A stretch of 64,000 nt of DNA from an uncultured Ligilactobacillus sp. (GCA_934215475.1 CAKPZY010000006.1:4760-68759); one strand, 5' to 3'. Numbered from the stretch's first letter, positions 1 to 10,260 are shown. Notes: generated from the letters alone by a model not told the origin. A program made the numbers and translations.

Positions 1-987
1 TTGAGCGGGGATCTTAGCAAACAAATAAAATGCTCCATCAGGACTTGCCACTGTAAATCCGCTTTCCTCCAGCTTGGACTGCATGAAATCTCTTCTCTTT
101 AAATACTCTTCCTTCATCGGGGCACTATCTCTTTTCCCGAAAGTTAATGCCTCCAAAGCGGCAAATTGAACATTGTCAGTTGGAGCCGTCACCATGTACT
201 GATGGGCTTTGACTGCTTGCTTCACAAAATCATCTGGACCCATCAGAAATCCCATTCGCCAACCAGTCATAGCATGGGATTTAGACAGTCCAGAAACAAA
301 TAATACTTGATCTGGTAAAAATTCTGCCAAACTAGTATGCTCTCCAGTGTAAGTCAATTCCGCATAGACCTCATCACACAACACCCACATACCGCTTTCT
401 TTAATAACTTGTGCTAATGCCTGCAATTGGTCTTTGTCATAAGTTACCCCCGTGGGGTTGCTTGGATAGACAAGAACTAGTGCTTTGATATTACGCTCTT
501 TGTTAGCCTCAATCGTTGCTTTGAGTTTTTCTGGAGTCAAAATAAAATTGTCGTCACTGGTGTCAATAGTTACACATTGACCATGGTTGATCTGCGTAAT
601 AGGAATATAGATCGGAAATACTGGTGTGGGAACCAAAACAACGTCGTCTGGATTTAGGATCGTCTGTAAGGCTGCAGAAATTGCTTCGGTTGCCCCAATT
701 GTTGAGATCACCTGCGTAGGCCGATAATTCAAATGGTATTTTTCATTATAATAATCTGCTGCTGCCTTACGTAGATCAGGTATGCCAGGATTTGGTGTAT
801 AGTGCGACCAATCATCATTTATCGCGTCGATCGCTGCTTGTTTAATATGCTCGGGAGTATTAAAGTCTGGCTCACCCAAGGTTAATTTAATGATTCCTGG
901 GATCTGACTTACATCTGTATCGAATTGCCGAATGTCAGAAATCGCGACTCTTTCGACTTGTTGGTTAAACTTATGCTTTAAAGCCAT
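1..987 (-). CDS. Class I/II PLP-dependent aminotransferase, cut by window edge
   Basis: The first 329 residues of a fold-type I aminotransferase are present; the C-terminus lies beyond base 1. The frame opens at an ATG (complement of 985-987) and reads MALKHKFNQQVE. The motif [13 protein letters not shown] carries the predicted PLP-binding lysine (about residue 236), preceded by the YPSNPTG substrate and cofactor loop and a CDEVY segment. Proteins of this kind (PatA/AraT type in lactic acid bacteria) transfer amino groups from aromatic or other amino acids, or from N-acetyl-LL-diaminopimelate, to 2-oxoglutarate in the cytoplasm. The exact substrate cannot be read from sequence. The gene lies 91 bp downstream of the DeoR gene on the same strand. 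A second, separate aminotransferase (aspB) lies at 29-30 kb. Family assignment is firm, specificity open. Confidence 0.9.
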   Translation of the reverse strand, partial: MALKHKFNQQVERVAISDIRQFDTDVSQIPGIIKLTLGEPDFNTPEHIKQAAIDAINDDWSHYTPNPGIPDLRKAAADYYNEKYHLNYRPTQVISTIGATEAISAALQTILNPDDVVLVPTPVFPIYIPITQINHGQCVTIDTSDDNFILTPEKLKATIEANKERNIKALVLVYPSNPTGVTYDKDQLQALAQVIKESGMWVLCDEVYAELTYTGEHTSLAEFLPDQVLFVSGLSKSHAMTGWRMGFLMGPDDFVKQAVKAHQYMVTAPTDNVQFAALEALTFGKRDSAPMKEEYLKRRDFMQSKLEESGFTVASPDGAFYLFAKIPAQ

Positions 988-1078
988 TTGATCACGCCTC
1001 TTTCTCAAGTTAATACTATATATTATAGCAACCTGGTCCCATTAAAGTGCAATTTAAGTAACAAATTCTATGATTTAT

Positions 1079-1846
1079 TTATTTTTTATTTATACTTGCC
1101 GCAACTTTGATCTTCGTTTCCGGTGAAAATAATTGCTGTTGCCTTTTAGAAGGCATTTTGTCCGTAATAAACAACGAAATATTATCTAAAGAACAAATGC
1201 GGTAATAGGATTTGTTAACAAATTTTTGGTGCTCAGCAACCAAAATAACCCGACGAGCCCGCTTAACGGCCATTCCAACAATTTCGGCATCATCTTGATC
1301 AAGCAAATAAATGCCATTTTGATCTATTCCTGATGCTGCAACAAAGGCAGTATCAAACATAACATCCTGTAATTCTTCCATAGCCAAATTAGAATAAAAA
1401 AATCGGTTATCATGGTCTAGCGTCCCACTCAATATTTTGACCGTAACCTTATTATTTTGTGCAAGAGCTATGCAATTATCAAGAGAATGTGTAACAACTG
1501 TTAAAGGAATATTTAAATTCTGACAGGTCTTCAATAAAATGGTCGAAGAATCTACGAAATATACGTGCTGAGGTTTAAAATAATTAACTGCTTCAAGTGC
1601 CATTTGGGTTTTCGGCTTACTAAAACGAGCTAAACGGCTCTGATAATTAGGAACACTCCTACCAAAGTCTAATGGTAATATCCCTCCATGCGTCCGCCTT
1701 ACTTCACCCCGCTGAGTCAGTAAAACGATATCTCTACGAGCTGTATCTTGTGATATTCCAAATTCATTCATAATATCCTTGGTAGATAATTCTTGTCGTT
1801 CTTCTAATAACTGTTTGATCAATTCCACTCTTTTTTCTTGGCTCAA
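1079..1846 (-). CDS. DeoR/GlpR family transcriptional regulator
   Basis: This 255-residue protein has the DeoR layout: an N-terminal winged helix-turn-helix (about residues 5-57, with LSTKDIMNEFGISQDTARRD as the recognition region) followed by GEVRRTHGG, and a C-terminal DeoRC domain of the sugar-phosphate isomerase fold. Family members repress sugar or nucleoside catabolism genes and are released by a phosphorylated sugar. No sugar operon lies in the window. The neighbour downstream is an aminotransferase and the one upstream a pyrophosphatase, so the target is unknown. The ATG start follows a short gap after an AGTGATTT stretch, which is a weak ribosome binding site. Family call is firm, regulated genes not known. 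Confidence 0.88.
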   Translation of the reverse strand: MSQEKRVELIKQLLEERQELSTKDIMNEFGISQDTARRDIVLLTQRGEVRRTHGGILPLDFGRSVPNYQSRLARFSKPKTQMALEAVNYFKPQHVYFVDSSTILLKTCQNLNIPLTVVTHSLDNCIALAQNNKVTVKILSGTLDHDNRFFYSNLAMEELQDVMFDTAFVAASGIDQNGIYLLDQDDAEIVGMAVKRARRVILVAEHQKFVNKSYYRICSLDNISLFITDKMPSKRQQQLFSPETKIKVAASINKK

Positions 1847-1994
1847 TTAAATCACTCCAGAATAATCTTTCCTTTTATTATACGTTTAATTTTACGTAAA
1901 AAAAAGTATTTCTAATGATTTCAGGCTTCCTCTTGTTGATGGTTTTGATTTTTTATATAAAGTTAAAGTAACTTTTTATTTATTTTTTATCACA

Positions 1995-2045
1995 CTAAAA
2001 AACACAACGCCAAACCCACCTGATTGGCAGTTTAAACGTTGCGCT
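1995..2045 (-). terminator. Rho-independent terminator of ppaC
   Basis: On the minus strand the arm GCAACG...TGCCAA pairs with TTGGCGTTGTG across a GC-containing loop, followed by TTTTTT. It begins just after the ppaC stop codon and is read in the direction of that gene. The stem is interrupted, so the strength is uncertain. Confidence 0.55.
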
Positions 2046-2057
2046 TTGTACTCAATT

Positions 2058-2981
2058 TTATTTAAAAGCTTTTTCCATTGGCGGCACGACCTGTTTTTTA
2101 CGAGATACAACTCCAGGCAAGTCGATCTTATCATCCTTGATCTTTTTACCAAAGGCTTTCTCAACTTCTTCTTGCCCTTCCCCAAGGATTAAAAGTCGCG
2201 TATTAGAATCCAAAATATTAGTAACCATCAGTAAGAATAGATCATAGCCATTATCTTTGTTTTGCTGCAAAATTGCCGAGCGTAATTCATCTTCTCGTGC
2301 AAAAACTTCTGAGAGATCAACAGTATTTATTTGATCAACTCGAATAGATTTTCCTCCCATGTCAAAGGATTTGGCATCGGAAGTGACTAGTTCTTCAGCA
2401 GTTTTAGTTGCTAGGTTGGTGCCGGCTTTAAGCATTGCTAAACCATACTCTTCATAATTTACTCCAGCAATATCAGCCAGTTTCTTACCTGTAGCGACAT
2501 CCACATCGGTCGTTGTTGGGGATTTAAATAATAAGGTGTCAGAAATAATAGCTGACAGCATTAATCCTGCTAACTTGGCAGGGATTTGCACTCCTCTTTC
2601 CCTGAATTCTTTAAAAATAATCGTACTGCAGCATCCAAGCGGTTCGGCGTGATAATATAAGGGAGCCGAAGTACTAAAGTTAGCGATCCTATGGTGATCA
2701 ATGACGTGGGTGACAGTTACATCAGCTATATCATCCACACTTTGTTGAGCTTCATTATGATCAACTAAAACTACTTCCTTAGTTTCAGGTGCAGCCTTTG
2801 TGATGACCCGCGGATATTCTTCATCAAAATGATCGAGTACAAATTTTGTTTCATCATTTGGTTCTCCCAAAGCAACTGCTTCAGTGTCATAACCTAACTG
2901 ATTCAAAAGATATGAATATGCCTTCGCTGCTACAATGGCATCTGTGTCTGGGTTCTTGTGTCCAAAAACTAATTCTTTCAT
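2058..2981 (-). CDS. ppaC: Manganese-dependent inorganic pyrophosphatase (family II)
   Basis: The enzyme hydrolyses pyrophosphate to phosphate and pulls biosynthetic reactions forward in the cytoplasm. The 307 residues match family II length. DHH-family metal ligands are visible: H8, D12 and D14 in HKNPDTDA, D74-H75 in VLVDHNE, and the DHH triplet D95-H96-H97. The C-terminal DHHA2 domain ends with SRKKQVVPP, the substrate-binding motif typical of these enzymes. The gene stands alone between a LysR gene upstream and the DeoR gene downstream, with its own terminator. The ATG start is preceded by AAGGAGATC. No regulatory CBS insert is present, so this is the simple, non-CBS form. Confidence 0.96.
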   Translation of the reverse strand: MKELVFGHKNPDTDAIVAAKAYSYLLNQLGYDTEAVALGEPNDETKFVLDHFDEEYPRVITKAAPETKEVVLVDHNEAQQSVDDIADVTVTHVIDHHRIANFSTSAPLYYHAEPLGCCSTIIFKEFRERGVQIPAKLAGLMLSAIISDTLLFKSPTTTDVDVATGKKLADIAGVNYEEYGLAMLKAGTNLATKTAEELVTSDAKSFDMGGKSIRVDQINTVDLSEVFAREDELRSAILQQNKDNGYDLFLLMVTNILDSNTRLLILGEGQEEVEKAFGKKIKDDKIDLPGVVSRKKQVVPPMEKAFK

Positions 2982-3060
2982 TTTAAGATCTCCTTATCCT
3001 AAATAGTCAAATAGAACAACTGATTTTATAGTTACAAAGTCTTTTGCACTTTATCTAACT

Positions 3061-4026
3061 TTATGGCTCTTGCTTAAATTCTGTCAAGCGTGCGACATAA
3101 TCTTCGCGCGATAAATATTGATCGAATTCTTGGAAGAAATTAGAGATCCGCGGAATCTCAGCCTTCCCCTTCCGGTAAACGTAGGCCATCTCGAAACTGA
3201 TTGTAGGTTCAAACAAAGCCGTGTGAAAATTACTAGTCTCATTTTCATTGGCAAATACGAATGAGGCCGGCAAGGCTGTATAATTACCGGTGCCTTCGGT
3301 AAACTTCAACAATTGGCTAGGCTGCGTGAAACGTGCAGCAAAATGGGGAGCATCGATATTCTCATCCCTGTAAGCTTCGCGGATCTGCGTATTAACATAA
3401 AAATCTTGGGGAAAGCCGACCCAGGAGCGGCTCAAAGTGTCTTTTAACTTGATCCTTCTCCTCTTTTGCAGTTTGTCATTTTGGTGAACAAACAACAGAT
3501 TTTCTGCCAGTATCTTCTTAGACTCGTACGGCTTCCAGTTCTTGATATTTTCATCAGGTATGTACATTATCGCTAGATCAAGCTGATTATTTTCTAACCC
3601 TTCCCAAATTTCTTTTCTGGTCAAAGAATAAATCGTGATCTTGATATCATGGTGTCGTTTATAGTAATCAATAACAAATTCAAAGAAAACACCTGTATCT
3701 ATGGAAGATAAAATCCCAATATTTATCTCACCCAAATCCGGGCTAGTAGACTGCTGGATCTCATCAGTGGCGCGATTGAGCATTTCATAGATCTGATGAG
3801 TTGCATCGAGCATGGTGTAACCTGCATCGGACAAATGCAGCTTTTTCCCAACCGAATAAAATAATGGTGCACCAACATTGCGCTCCAATTTTTTTATTTG
3901 TTGTGTCAAAGCTGGCTGAGTGATCCCTAAAATTTGTGCAGCCTGCGTATAGCTCATCGTCTCAGCTAACTGCAAAAAATAAGTTAATGTTTTGGAAGAA
4001 AAAATACTTTCATATTGTGTCTTCAT
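3061..4026 (-). CDS. LysR-type transcriptional regulator
   Basis: This 321-residue protein has the LysR pattern: N-terminal helix-turn-helix (FLQLAETMSYTQAAQILGI then TQPALTQQIKKLE, about residues 13-60) and a C-terminal periplasmic-binding-like effector domain. I place the start at the ATG at 4026 (MKTQYESIF) rather than three codons upstream at TTG, because AAAAGGGG lies 9 bases before this ATG and directly abuts the TTG. LysR proteins usually control a divergent neighbour, but the 720 bp upstream contain no intact gene. The inverted repeat GTGACCC-N18-GGGTCAC at 4228-4259 is a candidate operator (inference). The effector is unknown. Confidence 0.88.
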   Translation of the reverse strand: MKTQYESIFSSKTLTYFLQLAETMSYTQAAQILGITQPALTQQIKKLERNVGAPLFYSVGKKLHLSDAGYTMLDATHQIYEMLNRATDEIQQSTSPDLGEINIGILSSIDTGVFFEFVIDYYKRHHDIKITIYSLTRKEIWEGLENNQLDLAIMYIPDENIKNWKPYESKKILAENLLFVHQNDKLQKRRRIKLKDTLSRSWVGFPQDFYVNTQIREAYRDENIDAPHFAARFTQPSQLLKFTEGTGNYTALPASFVFANENETSNFHTALFEPTISFEMAYVYRKGKAEIPRISNFFQEFDQYLSREDYVARLTEFKQEP

Positions 4027-4227
4027 AAAATACAACCCCTTTTCGTTTTTATCTCAAACAATGAAAATTAATTTTAAAAGCCCGATCCATCAAGACATTG
4101 GCTGATAACCATCTGTGTACAAAGATGACAAAATTGCCTTTTTCATATAATCAATTAACTTTGCGTTCAGGTGAGTCAGTTATATTTTCTTAAATAGCAA
4201 AAGATTTTTACCAACTTTCCCATTTTA

Positions 4228-4259
4228 GTGACCCATCACTGATGTGCACTCTGGGTCAC
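4228..4259. promoter_or_regulatory. Inverted repeat GTGACCC-N18-GGGTCAC, candidate operator
   Basis: Seven-base arms GTGACCC (4228-4234) and GGGTCAC (4253-4259) are perfect inverted copies with 18 bases between them. A third copy, GTGACCC, lies at 4413-4419. The site is about 200 bp upstream of the LysR start. LysR regulators bind interrupted dyads, but those normally have a T-N11-A core, which this is not. The role is inferred from position only. Confidence 0.3.
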
Positions 4260-4452
4260 CATGCTAGATCGAGTAAAATAGCATCAACTTTCATTATTTT
4301 CCCCCACGCTTATAATTATATCAAGAAAAAATTAATTTAACACTAAATAAAAAAATATTTAGCGTCGATGAGCTTTTAAGACTCTCTTTTTTACAAATAA
4401 CCTTCAAGCAGAGTGACCCTGTAAATAAGTAACAACAATAATAATACTGTAT

Positions 4453-4605
4453 TTATCCATTAACCATTTTATGCTCTATGTTTTGCAACAAATAGCGTCT
4501 TAATTCGCGAATAAGCGAGGACTCAGTTTGTGTATTATAAATATTGGATCTTGCAATACCCAACACTTGCAATGCCGTCTTTTTGAAAGCTTGTCCCCTG
4601 TATTA
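4453..4605 (-). pseudogene. Possible remnant of a protein gene, unidentified
   Basis: After a TAA, the minus strand stays open for 50 codons to a TAA at 4453-4455. It would read YRGQAFKKTALQVLGIARSN, then a charged segment with LIRELRRYLLQN and a short tail. The composition is protein-like (amphipathic, Arg/Lys/Leu rich, two helix-like stretches), yet there is no ATG and no ribosome binding site, and the frame is closed upstream. I do not recognise a family. It may be the 3' end of a deleted gene or chance. Confidence 0.2.
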
Positions 4606-4667
4606 TATTCTGATACTAACCATAAGTTTACACTTTGATTTGATTTTTATCAAACAAGCTAACAAAT

Positions 4668-4698
4668 AGAAAAACTTGCAAAAATAGTATTTCGCAAG
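4668..4698 (-). terminator. Terminator of the pyrimidine operon
   Basis: On the minus strand CTTGCGAAA pairs with TTTTGCAAG and is followed by TTTTTCT. It lies 50 bp past the pyrE stop codon, the last gene of the operon, and fits as its Rho-independent end. Confidence 0.65.
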
Positions 4699-4746
4699 AT
4701 AAGAATAACATTATTTGAATTTTTTCTTTGTTTTTCCAAGAGATGG

Positions 4747-5379
4747 TTAATGCTTAGTTTGCTGATACCAGTTGACAGGATCTTGTTTCCAGCGATACAT
4801 CGAGTCTATCTCCGGACCAGAAAAAGCTTTTCTTGAATCTACTGCTGCGAGTAATTCAGAATAGTTTGTCAAGGTATGATAGGTCAAACCTTGGTGTGCG
4901 AAGTTTTCATGTAATTTACTTAATTCATAGTTAAAGATCCCTACAATTCCTAGCACTTCAACTCCAGCGTCGGTTAAAGCACCGGCAGCTTGAAGTACAC
5001 TCCCACCCGTCGATAAGAGATCGTCGATCAATACTGCTTTTTGACCGCTTGAATATACTCCCTCGATTTGCTTTCCTTGTCCATGATCCTTGGGGTGGGA
5101 ACGAACATAGGTCATAGGTAAGTCCAGTAACTCCGCGACCCACGCAGCGTGAGGGATCCCTGCAGTGGCTGTACCAGCGATCATCTCAACTTCCGGATAA
5201 TACTGCTTGATCAAATCTTTGATACCGGCTGCAATCTCTTTTCTAACTGTTGGATAACTGATCGTCAAACGGTTATCACAATAAATTGGACTCTTAAGAC
5301 CGCTTGCCCAGGTAAAGGGCTCACTTGGCGATAGTTTGACTGCATTAATATCTAAAAGTTTTTCGGCAATTTCTCTCAT
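4747..5379 (-). CDS. pyrE: Orotate phosphoribosyltransferase
   Basis: This enzyme joins orotate to PRPP and gives OMP, the fifth step of UMP synthesis. The 210 residues are normal for the family. The PRPP-binding motif VLIDDLLSTGGS lies at residues 116-127, and the flexible catalytic loop is YVRSHPKDHG (91-100). It is the last gene of the pyr operon: its ATG overlaps the end of pyrF by 4 bp, which suggests translational coupling, and a terminator follows. Expression should therefore depend on the PyrR attenuator far upstream. Confidence 0.97.
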   Translation of the reverse strand: MREIAEKLLDINAVKLSPSEPFTWASGLKSPIYCDNRLTISYPTVRKEIAAGIKDLIKQYYPEVEMIAGTATAGIPHAAWVAELLDLPMTYVRSHPKDHGQGKQIEGVYSSGQKAVLIDDLLSTGGSVLQAAGALTDAGVEVLGIVGIFNYELSKLHENFAHQGLTYHTLTNYSELLAAVDSRKAFSGPEIDSMYRWKQDPVNWYQQTKH

Positions 5380-6089
5380 CTTTTTTCTTTCCCCTCCCAG
5401 GACCTTTTGACCTTAACATAAGCTTGATATGGATCCTTTGCTAAGGTAATACTACGACCAACAACTATCATCGATGCCCCCATTGTGCGTGCCTGTGCGG
5501 GAGAAACGACTCTTTTTTGATCGTCATGACTATCACTTGGTAAACGGATCCCCGGCACTACAGTCAGGAGATCTGAATCTGTCGATTTTTTGATCGGTCC
5601 AACTTCAAAAGCAGAACATACAATTCCATCCAAACCAGCTTGCTTAGCCAGTCGAGCATAATTAACCACACTTTCTTCTATACTGACATTGCTCAACTGT
5701 TCATCACGAAGCATAGATCGTGAAGTTGAAGTCAATTGAGTAATGGCCAAGATCTTAGTATCTACTTGACTTTTTGTCAAACCTCTCTTGGCTGCTTTCA
5801 TCATCTGCAGACCGCCGCTGGCATGGACTGTAGTTAAAGTAACATTTAACTTGGAAATACTTTTGATTGCCGCTTCCACAGTATGTGGGATATCATGACA
5901 CTTTAAATCCAAAAATACATCATAGCCGCGCGTTTCCATTTCTTTTACTAGATCCGGACCAGCACTATAAAATAACTCCATGCCGATCTTGACAAATAAT
6001 CTTTCTGTTTTTGGAAATTTATTTAAAAATTGATCCAGCTGTGTTTTATCAGAAAAATCTAAGGCAATTATCGGCCGATCATCTCTCAT
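5376..6089 (-). CDS. pyrF: Orotidine 5'-phosphate decarboxylase
   Basis: The enzyme decarboxylates OMP to UMP, the last step of the pathway. The catalytic array is visible as [11 protein letters not shown], with D61, K63 and D66 as the Asp-Lys-Asp set, and the C-terminal loop has GIRLPSD and VVGRSIT, which bind phosphate. Length 237 residues is typical for Firmicutes. It overlaps pyrD upstream by 11 bp and pyrE downstream by 4 bp, so the three are tightly coupled. Confidence 0.97.
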   Translation of the reverse strand: MRDDRPIIALDFSDKTQLDQFLNKFPKTERLFVKIGMELFYSAGPDLVKEMETRGYDVFLDLKCHDIPHTVEAAIKSISKLNVTLTTVHASGGLQMMKAAKRGLTKSQVDTKILAITQLTSTSRSMLRDEQLSNVSIEESVVNYARLAKQAGLDGIVCSAFEVGPIKKSTDSDLLTVVPGIRLPSDSHDDQKRVVSPAQARTMGASMIVVGRSITLAKDPYQAYVKVKRSWEGKEKR

Positions 6090-7023
6090 TTTTAAACCTC
6101 CTTTTTACTGCACGTCTTAATTTCGATAAAGTTGTAATATGCAACTTATCCAATTCTTTTGTGAGATCCTGTACAATATTCAGACAGGCCATGGGATCCG
6201 AAAATTGAGCTGTTCCTATTTGAACGGCACTCGCGCCTGCTAAAAACATTTCTATTACGTCTAGAGCGGAAGTAATTCCTCCAACACCAATGATCGGCAG
6301 GTCAACCGCATGGGCTGCCTGATAGATCATCCTGATTGCAATCGGTTTGATCCCTGGTCCGGACCAGCCGCCAGTCTTATTTCCCAAAACGGGTCGTCGA
6401 GTGAACGGGTCAATATGCATGCCAGCAAGAGTATTGATCATGGTCAAGCCATCAGCACCCCCGGCCTGTGCTGCTTTAGCACATGCACTGATATCTGTAA
6501 CGTTAGGAGTGAGTTTGACATACACTGGAATATCAACATTATCTTTGACCATTTTAGTCAAGTCTTTGATTGCTTGCGGAGAAACCCCGAATTGCATACC
6601 ACCACTAGAAACGTTGGGACAGGAAACATTTAATTCAAGTGCCGAAACCAATTGTGTCAAAGCTAGCTTATGTGCTACTAATGCATAGTCATGAATACTT
6701 TCTCCAGCTACACTAGCAATCACTGGAAGCGTGGGAAAACGAGCCCGGAAAGCTGGCAACTTTTCCTTGATAACGGCATCCACTCCGGGATTGGTCAATC
6801 CAACAGAGTTTAAGACACCATTATCCAAGACAGCGATCTGAGGTTGCGGATTACCTAATTTGGCCTGCGGTGTAGTTGTTTTTAGCACTATTGCACCCAG
6901 TTTATTCAGATCAAATGAACCTGCTGCCTTAGTGTCACCAAAGCCGAAACTGCCGCTGGCAGGCATGATTGGATTTTTTAATGTCAGCCCAGGTAATTTA
7001 ACGCTTAAACGATCTTCGTTCAT
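6079..7023 (-). CDS. pyrD: Dihydroorotate dehydrogenase, class 1B-like catalytic subunit
   Basis: FMN-dependent oxidation of dihydroorotate to orotate. The start is placed at the ATG at 7023 (MNEDRLSV, 314 residues) because AAGGAG lies 6 bases before it; a TTG seven codons upstream would swallow that site. The active-site base is Cys135 in ELNVSCPNV, as in class 1 enzymes, and the [15 protein letters not shown] region resembles class 1B (PyrDB). Class 1B enzymes usually pair with PyrK, an FAD/2Fe-2S subunit that passes electrons to NAD. No pyrK lies between carB and pyrD or elsewhere in the window. Gene order matches other lactobacilli. Confidence 0.95.
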   Translation of the reverse strand: MNEDRLSVKLPGLTLKNPIMPASGSFGFGDTKAAGSFDLNKLGAIVLKTTTPQAKLGNPQPQIAVLDNGVLNSVGLTNPGVDAVIKEKLPAFRARFPTLPVIASVAGESIHDYALVAHKLALTQLVSALELNVSCPNVSSGGMQFGVSPQAIKDLTKMVKDNVDIPVYVKLTPNVTDISACAKAAQAGGADGLTMINTLAGMHIDPFTRRPVLGNKTGGWSGPGIKPIAIRMIYQAAHAVDLPIIGVGGITSALDVIEMFLAGASAVQIGTAQFSDPMACLNIVQDLTKELDKLHITTLSKLRRAVKRRFKNER

Positions 7024-7065
7024 TTTTATCTCCTTTGACAACACTGCGGAATGGCCTTTCTGATG

Positions 7066-10000
7066 TTAATAGTTTGTTAACGGGACAGCCGTTAAAAATC
7101 GGTCTTCTAAGGCAAATAATAACGCCTCGACAGTATCCAGAGAAGTCAATAAAAGGATATTATGCTGCAAAGCCCTTTCTCTTATCTGATAACCGTCAGG
7201 ATCGTCCTCATCATCTTGCCCAGCTGTATTTATCACCAAATCAATTTTTTCTGAAGATAACAGACTTAATATTTTTGAAATATTTTTCGAGCTGCCTTCA
7301 TCGCTTTTCACATTAACCGTGACTAATCCTGCCGCTTGCAAAGTCGCTGCCGTTTCTGCCTGTGCAAAAATTCGATAGCCGATCCGTGAAAAACGCTTGG
7401 CAACAGCGAGCATTTGTTGCTCGTCTGACTTGTCCACTGTAAATAAAACATTGCCATTTGGCGGCAGTGACACACCGGCGCCGAGGAACGCCTTATAAAG
7501 AGCTGTCGCGTACGTGTTCCCACTGCCCATAACTTCACCGGTTGATTTCATTTCCGGACCCAAAATACTGTCACTGCGGTTTAATTTGCTAAAGGAAAAT
7601 ACCGGGGCTTTGACAAATTTTTCGGCTGGTTCAGGTAATAGACCTTCCTGTAAACCAAGTTCTGCCAAACTTTTACCTAAAATGATCTGTGTTGCTGTCT
7701 GAGCCATTTCAAGTCCGGTGATTTTGCTTAAAAATGGAACCGTTCTGCTAGCGCGCGGATTGACTTCCAAGACATAAACTTGGTTATCAGCAATGATAAA
7801 CTGAACATTCATGATTCCGCGGCAATGCAGCTCTAATGCGAGTTTTCGAGTGATCAACGTGATCTGTTTTTTTATAGCGGCTGTCAGATGCTGGGGAGGA
7901 TACACTGCCATTGAATCCCCTGAGTGGATCCCAGCCCTCTCAATATGTTCCATGATCCCGGGGATCAGTACTTCCCTGCCATCGCACAAGGCATCTACTT
8001 CGCATTCTCTCCCCTGGACATACTCATCGATCAAGATAGAATTATTTTCCAAAATTGCCTGATTTGTGTTCAGGTATTGGTCTAATTCATGTTCATCTGC
8101 TATGATCTGCATTGCTCTTCCGCCCAAAACGTAGCTTGGCCGCACCAAGACGGGAAAGCCAAGTTTTTTAGCGCAATCACGGATCTGATCACTATTTTGC
8201 GCGATCATTCCTTGCGGTTGTCTCAAGTCCAATTTTTTAATGACTTTATCAAATTCATTGCGATCCTCAGCTTGATCCAGTGATCTTAAATCTGTACCAA
8301 GTATCTTGACACCATTTTTCACCAATGGTCCAGCCAAGTTGATCGCCGTTTGTCCGCCAAATTGCAATATCACTCCTAACGGCTGCTCCAGGTGGATCAC
8401 GTCCAAGACCTTTTCAACCGTCAACGGTTCAAAGTAGAGTTTGTCAGAAACCGAAAAATCTGTCGAGACGGTCTCGGGATTTGAATTCATGACAATTGCC
8501 TCATAACCAGCAGCCCTTATAGCTTCGACACAGTGAACCGTCGCATAATCAAACTCGACGCCCTGCCCGATCCTGATCGGCCCTGAACCAATCACGATAA
8601 CAGACTTTTTCTTCGCAGGAAGGCTCTCATTTTCTTCACCATAAGTACTATAAAAGTAAGGTGTATCTGCCGAAAATTCTGCCGCACAAGTATCAACCAT
8701 TTTATAAGCGGGTACAACATGGTTATTTATCCTAAATGTTCTGACTTTATCTTCATTTACGCCCCATAACTTAGCCAGTGTTTCATCACTCATGCCATAA
8801 TATTTAGCGTACTTAAGCATTTCTAGATCAAAGGCATTAGTATCACACTTCGTGGCTATTTCTATGATATGTTTAACTATATCTAAAAAGTAGCGATTGA
8901 TCTTAGTTAATTCAGCAACATCCTCCAAACTCCATTTTCTACGAAAAGCTTCTGCAATATAAAATAGTCTCTCATCTGTAGCATGGACTAAATACTTGGC
9001 TAACACACCTTCGCTCGCTTGTCTGGTCTTACTCAAACTTAGATCCCTGGTCTCGATTTCTAAAGACTGGACCGCTTTGGAAAGTGCTTCTTCGGCGTTG
9101 CGTCCGATCGCCATTACTTCGCCTGTGGCTTTCATTTGTGTTCCGATCGTATGATCAGCTTGCGTAAATTTGTCAAAAGGCCACCGGGGTATTTTAGCAA
9201 CTACGTAGTCCAGTGCAGGTTCGAACTGCGCAAAAGTCGTTTTAGTGACGGGATTTTTAATTTCATCTAATGTCAGGCCGACGGCAATTTTAGCTGCCAT
9301 TTTCGCGATTGGATAACCAGTGGCTTTGGAAGCTAAAGCAGAAGATCTAGAAACTCGTGGATTGACCTCGATCACATAGTAATCCATGCTGGTAGGCGAT
9401 AAAGCCAGTTGTACGTTGCACCCGCCCTGGATTTTCAAGGCTCGAATGAGCTTTAAAGCACAATCGCGCAAAAGTTGGTATTCTCTGTCACTCAATGTTT
9501 GGGTTGGCGCAAAAACAATGGAGTCGCCCGTGTGCACACCAACTGGGTCAAAATTTTCCATTGAACAAACGACTAAAGCATTATCGGCTCCATCTCTCAT
9601 TACCTCAAACTCGATCTCACGCCAGCCGGCAATCGACGTTTCTACCAGACACTGATCAACAGGAGACAAGTCTAATCCGTGCTTGACGATCTCTTGCAAT
9701 TCCTCAATATCGTGACAGATCCCTCCGCCGGTTCCCCCCATCGTAAAAGCCGGACGTACTATGACGGGAAAGCCTGTTTCTTTGGCAAAAATTACCGCGT
9801 CTTTTGCTGACTGAACCGTTTTTGAAGCTGGGACTGGTTCTTTGAGGTCTTTCATCAACTGCTTGAATTTTTCGCGGTCTTCAGCCTGGTCGATAGAAGT
9901 AAGTCCAGTTCCAAGCAAAATCACATGCATCTCATCCAAAACGCCTGACTCGGACAACGCTACCGCCAGGTTCAAAGCCACTTGGCCACCCAATGTCGGC

Positions 10001-10260
10001 AAGAGAGCATCTGGTGCCTCTTGCCGGATGATCTTAGCGACAGATTCCAGAGTCAAAGGCTCAAGATAAATACGATCAGCAATCTCAGTATCAGTCATAA
10101 TAGTGGCAGGGTTGGAGTTGATCAATACGACTGAGTATCCTTCTTCTTTCAAAGCCAAACATGCCTGAGTGCCGGAATAATCAAATTCTGCCGCTTGGCC
10201 GATAATGATCGGCCCGGAACCAATAACTAAAATTTTATGAATGTCATTTCTTTTGGGCAA
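7066..10260 (-). CDS. carB: Carbamoyl-phosphate synthase large subunit
   Basis: This 1064-residue subunit makes carbamoyl phosphate from bicarbonate, ammonia and two ATP. Two homologous ATP-grasp halves are visible, opening with [18 protein letters not shown] (about residue 13) and [17 protein letters not shown] (about residue 560). An oligomerisation segment lies between them, and a C-terminal MGS-like domain follows from about residue 930, which binds effectors such as UMP in relatives. The start is a TTG with AGGAGG six bases upstream. It overlaps the end of carA by 17 bp, fitting one-to-one production of the two subunits. Its place in the pyr operon indicates a pyrimidine-regulated synthase. 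Confidence 0.97.
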   Translation of the reverse strand: MPKRNDIHKILVIGSGPIIIGQAAEFDYSGTQACLALKEEGYSVVLINSNPATIMTDTEIADRIYLEPLTLESVAKIIRQEAPDALLPTLGGQVALNLAVALSESGVLDEMHVILLGTGLTSIDQAEDREKFKQLMKDLKEPVPASKTVQSAKDAVIFAKETGFPVIVRPAFTMGGTGGGICHDIEELQEIVKHGLDLSPVDQCLVETSIAGWREIEFEVMRDGADNALVVCSMENFDPVGVHTGDSIVFAPTQTLSDREYQLLRDCALKLIRALKIQGGCNVQLALSPTSMDYYVIEVNPRVSRSSALASKATGYPIAKMAAKIAVGLTLDEIKNPVTKTTFAQFEPALDYVVAKIPRWPFDKFTQADHTIGTQMKATGEVMAIGRNAEEALSKAVQSLEIETRDLSLSKTRQASEGVLAKYLVHATDERLFYIAEAFRRKWSLEDVAELTKINRYFLDIVKHIIEIATKCDTNAFDLEMLKYAKYYGMSDETLAKLWGVNEDKVRTFRINNHVVPAYKMVDTCAAEFSADTPYFYSTYGEENESLPAKKKSVIVIGSGPIRIGQGVEFDYATVHCVEAIRAAGYEAIVMNSNPETVSTDFSVSDKLYFEPLTVEKVLDVIHLEQPLGVILQFGGQTAINLAGPLVKNGVKILGTDLRSLDQAEDRNEFDKVIKKLDLRQPQGMIAQNSDQIRDCAKKLGFPVLVRPSYVLGGRAMQIIADEHELDQYLNTNQAILENNSILIDEYVQGRECEVDALCDGREVLIPGIMEHIERAGIHSGDSMAVYPPQHLTAAIKKQITLITRKLALELHCRGIMNVQFIIADNQVYVLEVNPRASRTVPFLSKITGLEMAQTATQIILGKSLAELGLQEGLLPEPAEKFVKAPVFSFSKLNRSDSILGPEMKSTGEVMGSGNTYATALYKAFLGAGVSLPPNGNVLFTVDKSDEQQMLAVAKRFSRIGYRIFAQAETAATLQAAGLVTVNVKSDEGSSKNISKILSLLSSEKIDLVINTAGQDDEDDPDGYQIRERALQHNILLLTSLDTVEALLFALEDRFLTAVPLTNY

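Larger units (their letters stand above)
4027..4746. other. 720-bp non-coding spacer between LysR gene and pyrE
   Basis: No intact gene is visible in this AT-rich spacer. It holds the terminator of the pyr operon (4668-4698), an open minus-strand stretch that looks like a gene remnant (4453-4605), an inverted repeat GTGACCC/GGGTCAC at 4228-4259 with a further GTGACCC at 4413-4419, and presumably the promoter of the LysR gene. A TATAAT-like sequence occurs around 4312 but I cannot pair it with a convincing -35 box. Confidence 0.6.

Noticed and set aside
1976-2185. Minus-strand open frame of 69 codons overlapping the ppaC end
   Set aside because: It is an out-of-frame shadow of ppaC and includes its terminator.
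4307-4330. TATAAT near 4312 as promoter for a plus-strand gene
   Set aside because: No matching -35 box and no plus-strand gene follows.
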